The position numbers and the translations under genes are program-made. Of a stretch of DNA of 64,000 nucleotides, positions 34,482 to 46,735 are shown piece after piece. Under the pieces are notes generated by a model, which was not told the DNA's origin, made no database searches, and saw only the letters and a list, made by a program, of their open reading frames with translations. Numbering within the stretch: the stretch's first letter is position 1; every line of letters begins with the position of its first letter. This stretch comes from Avena insularis (lineage: Eukaryota > Streptophyta > Magnoliopsida > Poales > Poaceae), in NCBI GenBank assembly GCA_023614405.1, contig CM042688.1, positions 66,698,253 through 66,762,252 of the forward strand, written 5' to 3'.

Positions 34482-34780
34482 GTTCTCACATCGGGTAGAT
34501 GGGTGCGTCTTGCGTAGTAAACAATGTTGACCATGGGAGTTTTGAACAATTATGAAAAAACATCATTCACTTTCCAAGTGATTATGTTTTCTACTCCTAG
34601 TAAAGAAAATCATAGGAATTTGGCTCGGAATGCGACAAGCGCGCCATGTTTCCGGACATTATGGAGCTTGCATGTTTTTCTTGTGATTCCTAGATTCTAT
34701 GAGTTTTTAAGGTTCGTAGCTAAATTATCCCACTTAAATTATAGTACTGTCTGCAAAAATTAGGTCAAATGAGTTGGCAT
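34482..34780. repeat. Local repeat unit R5 (partial)
   Basis: Matches R1 from 1486 (gttctcacatcgggta) to about 1910 but without the Stowaway-like MITE: attatagtactgtct joins directly to gcaaaaattagg. Ends where RLC-D begins. No gene. Confidence 0.7.
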
Positions 34781-36022
34781 ATGCATATATCATGTGCACC
34801 ATTTAGCTAAGAAACCCAAGTTCACTCAGCCGTTTAGATCACTACGGTATATGGGTACCATTCATACTTCCTCAGGATACTATAAATTGGTGCAAACTTC
34901 AATGGTAGTAGTTAGCATCATGGAGTTGGAATCTTCACTTCGATGAAATTGAAAGAGTTTAGTTTCATCAAGAACAGTGAAGATGCTTATATGTTTACAA
35001 GAAATTAAGTGGGAGCGCTAAGACATATTTCTAATACTTTATGTGGATGCCATATTGTTGATTGGAAATGATGTATCTTTTCTTGACACATTTCACTAAA
35101 ATTAGATTTGTGTGAAAGTCTTAGGCAAAACGGGATATTGGGAATCAATATCCTTATAGATAGATTGAGGCGTTTAATATAGTTATGCCAAAGTACATAT
35201 ATGAGATATTGAATTGGTTCAGTATGGAAACGGCAAGAAAGAGTTCTTGCTGCATGGAAAAGGTTGGAGCAAGACTCAAGTGTTTTGACACTTGATGAGT
35301 GAAACCACATGAACGATTATATCAATCATGTACACCATGATATGTACATAACCAGATATGTCTTTTGCTCTAAAATGTTATGAGCATATACCAGAGTGAT
35401 GCATATGATGATCACATGACAATAGTAAGTATATTCTTATGTGATTTAGAAGGACAAAGAATATGTTTTGTATGCAAAAGTGATAAACGGTTCATTGCAA
35501 GGTGTTACATCGATACTCGGCTTATTACATATACAAATAATTTTTTCTCAATTAGGCTACATGATTTATAGAAGGTGGCATGGTGGTATGGAAGTAAATT
35601 CCATGTTGGATTTCTATGAGCTCCAAAGTTAAATATTGTGACGGATACTACTACGAAAGGCTGGGTATATCGTTGTCATGACAATAGCAAAGGAGGGAGT
35701 TATGAGTCAAAAGGTTCATATTTGAACTTAGTGTAGTTCTGAGCATGCTAGTACTATTAAGATCTACTGTGAGACAATAGAAGACACATAGTTCCGGCCG
35801 ATGAACTAAGGTCTCACTAGTTGACCATACATATACAAATGCCATCTCATTGAAAATGAATGATGCGTGAAGATGCAAAGATATGCAAATACACACGGAC
35901 CTAAAATTGTTAGATCTGTTGAGAAAGTTTACCACATGCAAAGCATGAAAGACACCGGTATGCCATAGGTGTTAAGTGCTCAAATATTGACTAGATTATT
36001 GACTCTAGTGCAAGTGGGAGAC
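34781..36022 (+). pseudogene. RLC-D pol remnant (reverse transcriptase/RNase H)
   Basis: Plus-strand Copia pol, 5'-truncated and riddled with stops. The clearest piece is near 35040-35070, encoding LYVDAILLIGNDV, where the second Asp of YVDD is replaced by Ala. A short KLVQ/SGYY-like stretch precedes it. The region ends with the polypurine tract gtgcaagtgggagac (36008-36022) directly before the LTR. Exact domain limits cannot be drawn. Confidence 0.7.
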
Positions 36023-37176
36023 TGATGAAATATGCCCTAGAGGAAATAATAAATTGTATTATTCTATATTTCCTATTCATGATTAAGTTTATTATTCCAT
36101 GCTATAATTGTATTAGTTCTGAATAATGAGTATTTGGAGGAAAACCCTAATACATGTGTGGAATCATAAACACCATTTAGATATCCCTAGTCTCACATCT
36201 AAGACTAGTTCATGTATCATTGATAGTCCTGGTTTCCTGACTATGGGAAAAACAACAATGTGTTGTGGAGTTGCCGGTGATATATGAGATCGGAGTTGTT
36301 GGGAGAATGATGATGATGGATAGGCCCAACATGATCTACCGTGAAACACATCATCAATATTGTTATCGGTAGTTTCTCATAAACAATGTATTGCCTTTAC
36401 TAAAGATCGTTTGACTATGAGACACATGTGAACTTGGGTACAATATGAACGTGGCAAGATTCTTCAAACGTTGCTCTTAACATAGTAATCATAAAGTTGA
36501 TACTTGCTCTTACCGGATGGTACACCAATCATTCACATGGGGTGCTTGAGGGAATTGCTACTCCTGACGATGGAGAAATACACTCTAGGCCCGCTCATGT
36601 ACTATGGTGTTCGTCATCGTCTGGCCAGACACGTGATCAAGTTGTTGAACACATGAACATCGATAGTGCGGTATGAGTAAAGAGTACAATCCAGGTAATG
36701 AGAATAACCTAGTGTTTCATCTCGGGCAATTTAAAGTATCGACAAAGCAATATGATATGTATCGGACATAATGCACTAGTTCACACGATAAAGATATTCG
36801 TGTTATTTGCAGGGGTTACTACGTGTATCAAGACGTCAATAGTAATCATTGTTGCAGAATGAGTTCTGGACATGTCCATAAATATCCGAACCCATAGGGT
36901 CACACACTTAAGAGTTCAATGGCATTTAAAATATGAGTGCGAATGAAGATTTAGTAGAGAAGTAATTCCGAAGGTGTTCGGAGTATCTCGGAATATATCA
37001 GAGGTGTCCGAGATATTGCCGAGAGTGTTCGAAATAAGTTTTGAGCATTAATCAGATGAGAGAAGGGTTTCGAGAGTGTCTCGGATGGTCTCGGAATGGT
37101 TCCGAGAGGTCCTGTATGATCCCGGAAGTGTTCGGAATGGTCCCGGGAGTGTCCGGAATGGTTTTGGACATATATG

Positions 37177-37228
37177 GAAGGTTTTGGAAGGAGTGGAAGG
37201 TTCCAGAAGGTTATGGAAGGTTCTGGAA
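37177..37228. promoter_or_regulatory. Heat-shock-element-like array in RLC-D LTR
   Basis: From 37196 to 37228 seven units alternate at 5-bp steps: GAA, TTC, GAA, TTA, GAA, TTC, GAA. Three more weaker units (GAA, TTT, GAA) lie at 37177-37189, out of register by one base. The array is about 210 bp upstream of the TATA-like site in the LTR. Confidence 0.72.
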
Positions 37229-37973
37229 GGTACCCGGGTGACCCGGGTCATCTTAGGATATCCGGAAGGTTCCATAATAAGTGCAGCCACGTTGCCATAA
37301 CAGGCAAGGAAAGAAGCGCTAGTCAAATTCGGACTTGCAAAAGGAAGCCGTTTTTTACTAGGTTTTGATTGACCTACACCTACCGGAACTCGTCCAAACT
37401 TTGGGGATGGGTCAAGGATGACCCAAGGGGCCTTGCCGCCTATAGAAGGGAACCAAGGGGCACCCCAAGGGGCACTCAATTTGTGCCCTTAGCCACCCAA
37501 GCCACCACCACCTCCTCTCGGCCGAAACCCTAGCCGCGCCACCGCCCGGTGCACTGCCGTCGCCTACCTCTTGTCCTTCCTCCTCCATGGCGAGGACTCA
37601 AACCCTAGGGAGGGCGTGCCCTAGGTTATTCTTCTACTACGACACCGGAGCGCTGCCCGAGTTCTACCTCTATTTGGATCTGATCTAGACGGAACTACAG
37701 AAGCGCTGCCGAATCTTTGTCAACATGTTCCTGCTTCGACTGTGTGTTCTTGATCACACCTCGATGCGGTGCCGCTGATCTTGTACGTGTGGATACCGGT
37801 GGAGGTGTGACACTTGGAGAACTTGATCATGCAGATCTTCACAAGGAGAAATCTTCTCGTGGCTAATCGACTAGCTGTGGGAATCGACGCACCGACTAAC
37901 TTCGACAACGACATCTTCATCGGTGCATGTTCATGGGAGCCGTCCATGGGAGCCATCTGTGGGATAATAAATC

Positions 37974-38283
37974 TGTTGGGTCCGCAGCATAGAAAACAAA
38001 AAAATTCCTACGATAAGAACTATACGCCAATATCTATCTACTAGATATAGAGCAACGGGTGGACATACATCCATGGAGAACTTACCCTCGAAGACAACGA
38101 GTTTTGTTAACGAGTAGGAACTCGTGGTTGATGTAGTCGTACGCTTGCCGATCTCAAGATCATGTGGAAGTCCGAGCGCCGCAAATCAGCAGCACATCCA
38201 TCCTCGCACACACGTTCAAGCCACCGGACAACCTCCACCTCCTCGCTCCAGCGAATCAGCGGAAGCAGCAAATCCTTCATGCA
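37974..38283 (-). repeat. RLC-B2 3' LTR fragment
   Basis: Starts TGTTGGGTCCGCAGC; matches RLC-B1 LTR up to gcagcaaatccttc and then breaks off. Confidence 0.88.
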
Positions 38284-39100
38284 GCTAACGGGGCCATGTC
38301 TGTACATGCTAGGCTCGTCAAGAACCTTAGTATTCGCGTGTGTAAAACTGTCTTACACCCGTTGTATGAAAGCGTAGAGTCGAGAACACCGATCATCACG
38401 TGATGCCTCAAAACACGATCCACAAAACGGTGCATACTTAAGGAAGAACACATTTTATCTTGATATCTAAATGAGGGATCATCTTATAATGCTACCAAAA
38501 ACGCCAAACTAGCAATATAAGATGCTCACATCTAATGTGTGAAGTGAGGTGATATGGTCCATGCATTTGATCTCTATCATTTGAATCGTGGTATGATCTC
38601 TATCATTCCTTTGTGTGTAAGGCCAAGGTCTATGGAACTTACACGTTAAGTGAGTTGTAAGAGTATCTATCATACATCTACTTACAACAATACCATATCA
38701 AGACACTAGCCCAGCAACGATCTAAACTAGACGCCTCTAATTTATCAATTGCAAGTTTTACGTGGCTTAGGGCTTTCGGAGATAGAACCGGTCTTACCTA
38801 CGAACATGAACCACAACGAGGATAACCAAGTTATTAGCAACTCGTTGTAAATCAGATATTGACTATAGTAGGAGAGACATACACCCGCTAGCCACTTATG
38901 CAAAACTAGTTGCATGTCAGTCGTGGAACCGGTCTCATGTACGATGACATGTAAGGTTGGTCCGGGCCGCTTCATCCCACTATGCCACCAATATCCAAAG
39001 TACATAGAAGATGCAATAACATGATCATCATCGCCCACATATAAACATATGTGTACTACCCGTGCAAAGCACCTACGCATAGATCAGGCTCTGATACCAC
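38284..39100 (-). other. RLC-B2 leader remnant with primer site
   Basis: Matches the RLC-B1 leader at about 10950-11762, including gtctgtacatgctaggctcg and the primer site TGGTATCAGAGC (minus strand) at 39088-39099. Noncoding. Confidence 0.85.
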
Positions 39101-40761
39101 TGTTGGGTCCGCAGCATAGAAAACAAAGAATTTCCTACGATGAGAACTATACGCCAAGATCTATGTACTAGATACAGAGCAACGGATGGACATACATCCA
39201 TGGAGAACTTACCCTCAAAGACAACGAGTTTTGTTAACGAGTAGGAACTCGTGGTTGATGTAGTCATACGCTTGCCGATCTCAAGATCGTGAGGAAGTCC
39301 GAGCGCCGCAAATCAGCAGCGCATCCGTCCTCGCACACACGTCCAAGCCACCGGACAACCTCCACATCCTCGCTCCAGCGAATCAGCCGAAGCAGCAACT
39401 CCTTCCAGACGCAAGGCCACCGGGAACATGTATCTCACTAATCCGAGACCATGGAGGAATATCTAGAGGGGGAGAGAGATCCTTCACGAGGAGGTGTGGT
39501 TTGTGAGAGGGGAGAGGGAGGCTTTATATAGGAGGGAGACCCCTCCCCTCCCATAGCCGGCGCATGAGGGGGGGGACTCCTCCCCTCCTTCATTCATGTG
39601 GTGAACCTCCACTCACATAAACATGGCCTCCACCCAAAATCCCACTCACATGTATTTAATTTCCACCAAATTAAATGCAACTCTCAATTAATAAAACTCT
39701 TTTATTTATTTTATTAAGAATTTTGTTAATTAATTTAATTAACAAAAATTCACATAAAACCCCTTGCAACATTTCAATATCACATGCAGAACCACTTTCT
39801 GCAATTTCACCCGAAACAATTCCGGTTTCTATCGAAACAATTCCTGTTTCTATCGAAACATTTCCTGCGCTTTGCAAACCTTTTGTCTGGAACATATGTG
39901 CTCCTAAATGGTGTCCGGCAACCCTTAAGTGTGTCACCCTACGGTTCGCGAATAATGCAGACATGATTGAGACTCCTCTCAGATCAATAATCAGAAGCGG
40001 GACCTGGAGATCCATACTGACTCCTACATATTCAACGATGACTTCTGTAATCGTGAGAACCTTTAATGTCAGCAATTTAATCCCTTTGTCTCTTGATATA
40101 ATACATGTCCGAGATTCGATCATCGGTATCCAAATACCTAGTTTGATCTCGTTACCGACATGCACTCTTTTCTCGTTCCCGTGATATAACATTCTAGTGA
40201 TCACATCACTTGCTTGCAAGCTATCTTAATGTGATATCACCGAGAGGGCCCATAGTATAATTATCCGTCATCGAGATTGACAAATTCCACTCTTGATCCA
40301 TGAGCCTCAAGATAACACCATCATAGCACTGAACCCACCTTTATGGTCACCTTGTTACGGTGTGACGTTTGATGTTATCAAGATACTCTTCCGGTGTTAG
40401 CAATTAACATGATCTCATGGTCTAAGGACTAAGACTACTTTGTATGATGTTATAGCAATATAAACATAATGACTTGATCGTAATGCTATACTTCGGATGA
40501 ATGTTCATCACATCATTTCACAAATGTTGTGACCTTGTTATTAACAACATCCAATGTCCATGATCAGGAAACCTTGATCATCTTGTTAATCAACAAGCTA
40601 GTCTATAAGAGAGGCATAACTAGGAACCCTTTTGTTTATTAAACACACGTGTATTGATGTTTCCTATCAATACAATTATAGCATGCAAAATAAACATCTA
40701 TCATATACAAGGAATACATAATAACAACTTTATTATTGCCTCTCAGGGCATATTTCCTTCA
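39101..40761 (-). repeat. RLC-B2 5' LTR
   Basis: Complete LTR, TGTTGGGTCCGCAGC to ATTTCCTTCA. TATA box tttatata at about 39533-39540. A 20-bp block with tttctatcgaaacaattcc is doubled near 39827-39868, unlike in RLC-B1. Stem-loop at 40561-40580. Overlapping frames on both strands at 39671-40219 are LTR sequence, not genes. Confidence 0.9.
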
Positions 40762-40935
40762 AAATCTCCTCGCGACTCGCTAAGGCTTGTTGCAGGGATC
40801 GAGGCACGACCAACCTCCTCATCGACAAACTTCCGCTAGTTCGATATTCGAGGGTATGATCTGTTACCTCTCCCCTTGCATTTGATCCTGGTTATGTGCT
40901 AGAAATTTTTGTTTTGCGTAGCGCATTCCCCAACA

Positions 40936-42129
40936 ATACCAAAGTATTTTTCATACAAGACAATGTAGAATAAGAATACATGATTTAATAAGAGTTCGAA
41001 GCAAGAGTCAAGGAAGAACTCGCAAAACAAAATATTGAGACTGATGATCAAGATCTTCTCATGTGTGAGCATGATGCTAGCCCAATACCAAGAGCACGAA
41101 GATCAGCGATGCACCATATTCCAAACTCATGCCAGAATCAATGGGAAGTCCATCCACGTCATTATTGATGGAGGAAGTTGCCATAATCTAGCAAGCACCA
41201 AGCTATGTGAAAATCTCAACCTTCCCCTCCACCAACAAAAGCACCCCTACCATGTGCAATGGTTGAGTGATAGTGGATCCATCAAGATCAAGCACACATG
41301 TCAGTTACATTCTCTATTGGTCCATACAAACATACGGTTGAGTGCTACGTGGTTCCTATGAACGTTTGTCACATGTTACTTGGTAGGCCATGTAAATTTG
41401 ACAAAGGTGTTATCCATAATGGCCACACCAATATGTATAGCTTCAAGTGGCTTGGTAAGACATGTGATTTGAAACCGATGACTCCTAGACAAATAATTAT
41501 GGACAATGCAAAGGCTTTAGGGAGGGTCAAAGCCACAAAAACCTCTAGTGAGATGAGTGGTGAGCGAGAGAACCACCATATAGTGAATGAGAGCCAAAAG
41601 CCAAACATGAGTGGAAAACTAAGAGTGTTATCCTTGATACCAAGAGTGAGATGAGAGAAGTGAGGTATAACCCATCCATCTTGCACTAGTCCTCATATGC
41701 AAGGGCTTGGTGCAAGGAACTAACGACTTAACAAACATTCCTCCTTCTTTGATGACTATTTTGCAGGAATTCGACAATGTGTTTCCTGAAGAACTCATGG
41801 ACTACCTCCACTTCAAGGAATTTACAATCGGATTGACCTCATCCCTGGTGCACCTCTACCAAACCACACCGCTTACCAGAAAAAATTGGAGGAGATGAAG
41901 GAGATCAAACTCCAAATTAACCACCTCATCTCCAAAGGTTTAATTCAAGAGAGCTTAAGCCCAAGTGCGGTGCCCGTGATACTTGTCCCAAAATCGGATG
42001 ATACATTATGGTTATGCATGGACTACCATCCTATCAATGCTATCACCGTGCGTTATCGACATCCCATACCACATCTCGATGACATCCTTGACGAGTTGAG
42101 TGGAGCCACGATTTTCTCTAAGATAGATC
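40936..42129 (+). pseudogene. RLG-G pol block 1: protease and reverse transcriptase start
   Basis: Ty3/Gypsy polyprotein. Protease: INGKSIHVIIDGGSCHNLAS carries the aspartic site (DGG where DSG or DTG is common; plant Gypsy relatives often read DGG), then FSIGPYKHTVECYVVPMNV and MLLGRPCKFDKGVIHNGHTN. Linker KPMTPRQI, then the entry to reverse transcriptase: LQINHLISKGLIQESLSPSA, VPVILVPKSDDTLWLCMDY and TIFSKIDL. Several frameshifts and stops. Broken at 42129 by the RLC-F insertion and continued at 52850. The 5' part (LTR, gag) is absent; RLC-D abuts instead. Confidence 0.88.
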
Positions 42130-44797
42130 TAAAGGGTTCGCAACATAGAAAACAAAAAATTCCTACGATAAGAATGCCAATTGCACCAAGATCTAATCTA
42201 GTAGATGCTAGTAACAAGTGAGGGGGTAACCAGATTGACTTACCCTCGAAGACTGAAAAGCTTTTGCAAAAACTGATTATGTTGGTGATATAGTCGATCA
42301 TTTGCCGATCTCAAGATCGTATTGAAGAACGCCGCAACCCAACAGCGTATCCATCCTCGGTCACACTTTTGAATCCTGCCAACCTTCGTGCCTCCACTTC
42401 AGAAGAGCAGTGGAAGGAGTAAATAAATCTTGCTTCGAGAATCCAACAAAACATATACCTCGCTAATCCGAGGCCACGGGGAAATTGCTAGAGGGGGAAG
42501 AGAACCTTCACGAGGAGGTGGTGCATCTAGAGAGGAGGAGGAGTCCTTTTATAGGGGAGGGGAAGCCCAAGGGGGGCATGGCCACTGGGCATGGAGGGTG
42601 CCCCCACCTCTCCCTCATTCATGTGAGTGGACATCCCACTCACATAAACTCCATCTCCACTCACATGCATTTATTACCCATTAGCATAAATGCATTTTTC
42701 TCTTTAGATAAAACTCTTATATTTATTTTATTCTGAATTTTGTTACTTTAATTAAAAACATCCACATAAAACCCCTTGCATTGTTTCAATATTACACCTG
42801 AAACAATTTTCAGCGATTTGACCCGAAACAATTCCGGTGATCATTGAAACAATTTCAGCTCTAACAATTTTATTCTCGGATGTGCTTTATCTAGCACTTA
42901 GTGTCGGAGAAGCTTAAGTGTGTCACCCTACGGTTGGCAAATGATGCAAACATGATAGATACACCTCTCTTATCAATAATTAGAAGCGGGACCTGGAGAT
43001 CCGTACTGACTCCTGCACATTCAACTATGAAGCTTGTGATCATGTGAACCATCAACGTCATATTCAATCACAGGTCTTGCGATACTTTACTTGTCTGAGA
43101 TCCGATCACAGGTATCAACCATACCCTAGTTTAATCTCGTTCCCAACAAGTACTCTTTACTCATTCTGTGGTACAACATCCATGTGACCTAGTCACGTGC
43201 TTGCAAGCGATGTTGATGTGATATCACCGAGAGGGTCGAGAGTATATCTCTCCGTCATTAGGATGGACAAATCCCACTCTTTATCCATTAGCCTCAACAT
43301 AAAACCTTCGAAATAACCGAGCCCACCTTTATAGTCACCCTGTTACGGTGTGACGTTTGATGTTATCAAAGCATTCTTTCGGTGTTAGCGATTAACATGA
43401 TCTCAAGGTCTAAGGACTAGGAATACTTCATATGTATTTGATGTAGCAATGTAAACTTAATGACTAGATCGAATTTCTAAATCTACTTTGGGTGTTGATG
43501 TCTACGCACTTCTATTATTGTAGACAGTTGTTGGGCCTCCAGGTGCAGAGGTTAGTAGAACAGCAGCAAGTTTTCCCTTACATGGATTACCCAAGGTTTA
43601 TCAAACTCAAGGAGGAAGTGGTCAAAGGTATCCCTCTCAAGCAACCCTACAATCAAGATACAAGCAGTCTCTTGTGTCCCCAACACACCCAATACACTTG
43701 TCAGGTGTATAGGTGCACTAGTTCAGCAAAGAGATAGTGAAATACAAGTGGTATGGATATAAGACAACGGTGCCAGAAAAGAGCTTGATGGCGTGGAAGA
43801 GACTAAAGGCAAACTGAAATAAAGATGGAAGCAAGCAAACATGTAACAGATCTAGTTGCAAACGGTGTTTCAATGCTTAGAAACAAGGCCTAGGGATCAT
43901 ACTTTCACTAGTGAACACTCTCATATAAATATCTTCTCTTCATGATACTACTCTGAACTACTCTCCGGTTGGACACTCTAATCCATGGTAGGGCTATAAC
44001 AGCACTCCTCAAAGTTCGCTTTCCCCATCTACATAACCCCACACTGTCACCTTGAGCACTAGATGGTTCCAACAAACACCACAATTTCATAAAGACATCC
44101 AACTCCAAATATAACTCATAACAAATATTTGTAATCTCTAGCCTAAGTGCCACCATGGTGTGCATGCTGTCACTTTCACACACATGGGGAGAGCAGAGAT
44201 CTATTAAAGCACTTGAGTAGCAAGGTAGATCTACTTGATTACAAAGCTCATGATCACAATATGATCATGCATAGAGAGAGAGAGATGAACACATAGCTAC
44301 CGGTAGAACCCTTAGCCTTGAGAGAGAACTACTCCCTCCTCATCATGAGAATCAGCAAAGGTGATGGACATGGTGATGGAGATCGGTGGAGATGGCTCCG
44401 GGGGCACTTCCCCACCCTTGTGGCGAACAGAGCAGAGACTTTCTCCCTCAAATCTCCCTCGATTGGCGGTGCTGCGGAACTTTTTGTGGCTGGAGGCTCG
44501 ACGACTTAGGGTTTTTGCATCGGGAGGCATCTTATAGGAGAAGAGTCAAGGTCGATGGGCAGCCAGGGGGCCCACACCACCTGGTGGAGCGGCCAGGACT
44601 ACCCCGCGCCACCATATGGTGTGCCCACCCTGGTGCCCTACTCCGTCTCTGCTTCGTGTTTCCGTGTTGCTCCGGGAAAATAGGCATATTGGCTTTTGTC
44701 CCGTCCAATTTCGAGAATATTGATTTTCTGTCTTTTCTGGAACCAAAAACAGAAGAAAACAGGCAACTGGCATTGTGGCATCTTGTTAATAGGTTAG

Positions 44798-46306
44798 TGA
44801 TATGTCCATTTTGCATCACTATTCTATGTCATAATTCACTGTTATTCATTGATATATTTCGTATTGAGATGTGATACTTATGTTATTTCATCTGTTTTTG
44901 CATGGTTGATGACTTTTGGAGCATGGACCGCTGCAGTCAAGATTCTGATGGAAAAGGTGCTGTTTGGAGGCAAAATTCGCGAAGATCAGAAAATCCGGGA
45001 AAATATACGGAAAATCCTATTTTTCCAGAAGACGAAGGAAGCCAGAAGGGGGGCTGGAGATGGGCCACAGGGGGCCCACACCACCCCCTGGCACGGGCCA
45101 GCCTAGGCCACACCACAAGGTGGTGTGGCCGCCTGTCCACCTACAGCACTCCTCGGCGTATCATCCTTCCGAAACCCTAAGACTCGGGGGGCGACCATAG
45201 AAAGATTTCGCCGCCTCTGTGGGGCGGAAAACACCGAGAGAGAAAGATCTCTCCGGCAGATAGATTTCTGCCGGGGGAATTCCTTCCCGGAGAGAGGATA
45301 TCGTCGCCATCAACACCACCATCAAGCTGGACTTCATAGGGATCATCATCACCATCACCACCACCATCATCACCATCAGCACCCTCATCACCATCTCCAT
45401 ATTGTTGTAACAATTGGGTTGAATCTTGCATAGTTCATAGGGGAAACTTTCCCGGTGTTGATTACTCTTTGCAGTTGATGCTATTGAGTGAACCATTGAA
45501 TTATTGTTTATGTTCAGATTGTTATACATCATTATTCCATCTCTGATGATGATCCATATGATGTCTTGTGAGTAGTTTGTTTTGTTCTTGAGGACATGGG
45601 AGAAGTCATGTTGTTAGTAGTGGAATTGTGTTGAGAAAGATTCAATAGTTTGATATTTAAGTTGTGGTGTACTTCTTCTAGTGGTGTCATGTGAACGTCG
45701 ACTACATGACACTTGACCTATAAGGGCCTAGGGGAATGCATTGTGTATTTGGCTACTAATCGTAGGGGTTGCCAGAGTGATAGAAACCTGAACCCCCGTT
45801 AGGAAACCATTGCACAAGGGACGTAAGGGTCTTAGAGTTTAAAGTTATGGTTAGGTTTCTACCTTAATTACTTTCTTGTACTTACGGATGTTTGCAAGGG
45901 GTATAATCACAAGTATGTATTAGTCCAAGGAAGGTCAGTACATTAGCACAGGTTCACCCACACAACACTTAGCAAGCTAAAGAAGATTAATCAACTATAT
46001 GAAGCAAAAGCACTTGACAGTCTTCCCATGTGTCCTCGAGAACGTTTGGTCATCTTAAGTAATATAGCCGGCTTGTCCTTTGCTGCATAAAGGATTGGGT
46101 CACTTGCTGCATTTAGTCCTACTGTCTTTTATTTACTCGTACTTTGTTTACTTGCTTTATCAAAAACCCCTAAAAATCCGTTTGCTAAGTATTTGCAGAG
46201 AATTCCTGATCCATACCACTAGCTAGCACCTTCTGCTCCTCGTTGGGTTCGACACTCTTACTTATCGAAAATACTGCGATACACCCCCTATACTTGTGGG
46301 TCATCA
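44798..46306 (+). repeat. RLG-I left LTR
   Basis: TGATATGTCCATTTTGCATC to TTGTGGGTCATCA. Contains a perfect 11-bp hairpin, GGCCACACCAC-AAG-GTGGTGTGGCC, at 45106-45130, and a CAT/CAC microsatellite at about 45330-45400. It retains about 70 bp near 45780-45840 that the right LTR has lost. Confidence 0.88.
45330..45400. repeat. CAT/CAC microsatellite
   Basis: Imperfect run of catcatcaccaccacc units within the RLG-I left LTR. The matching tract in the right LTR is at about 51560-51625. It creates His-rich or Asp-rich frames that are not genes. Confidence 0.85.
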
Positions 46307-46735
46307 GTTAGTCCCAGAAAACATATAAAAATACCTCAAAGTGTTAACAAAGCAAAGCAAAGTAGATACTAAACAAGCATGTAACATCTAAAATTATAGA
46401 TACATTTGCAATGTATCATGTGTATGTTCATCATATCATTCTTCTGATGATAAGATCTCTTTATTAACAACATCGATCGTTCATGATCAGGAAACCTTGA
46501 TCATCAGTTAATCAATGAGCTAGTATATATGAGAGGCATTACTAGGAACATTGGTTTGTTTATTAACCACGCATGTATTAACGTTTCCTAATAATACAAT
46601 TCTAGCATGAATAAACATCAATCATAAACTTGGAATAAGATAATAACATTTTATTATTGCCTCTCGGGCATATTTCCTTCAAGATCTTAGTAGTGGTTAC
46701 CATCAAATACACATGGCCATGGGTTAATGAGTGGT
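46307..46735. repeat. Duplicated flank, copy 1
   Basis: Copy of 52475-52903. In order it contains the end of RLG-H (46307-46418), the end of RLC-F (to ATTTCCTTCA at about 46680) and 55 bp of RLG-G reverse transcriptase sequence (from agatcttagtagtgg to gagtggt). It then changes abruptly to RLG-I internal sequence at 46736. The copies differ at scattered bases. Confidence 0.85.

Larger units (their letters stand above)
37974..40761 (-). mobile_element. RLC-B2: internally deleted Copia copy
   Basis: Same family as RLC-B1. Flanked by target duplication AAATC (37969-37973 and 40762-40766). From right to left: full 5' LTR (39101-40761), primer site (39088-39099) and leader (to about 38285), then a fusion to the last ~305 bp of the 3' LTR (37974-38278). 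gag, pol and most of the 3' LTR are missing. About a dozen bases at the joint (atgcagctaacg) match neither side. Confidence 0.9.
36023..40935 (+). repeat. RLC-D 3' LTR, split by RLC-B2
   Basis: Starts TGATGAAATATGCCCTAG after the polypurine tract and ends CATTCCCCAACA at 40935. Without RLC-B2 (37974-40761 plus one target copy) it is about 2.1 kb. It holds a GAA/TTC array at 37177-37228, a TATA-like ctatagaagg near 37440, and the diverged stem-loop ATAGTC/GACTAT near 36223-36244. The partner LTR and left half of the element are absent. Confidence 0.85.

Noticed and set aside
37041..37479. Several overlapping frames on both strands near 37041-37479
   Set aside because: The low-complexity GAA/TTC repeat array in the RLC-D LTR creates them.
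39671..40219. Overlapping 182- and 169-codon frames on opposite strands
   Set aside because: They lie wholly inside the RLC-B2 LTR; the same LTR in RLC-B1 and RLC-B3 does not keep them open.
44386..44874. GC-rich 162-codon frame
   Set aside because: It spans the RLG-H solo LTR and the RLG-I LTR boundary, so it cannot be one ancestral gene.
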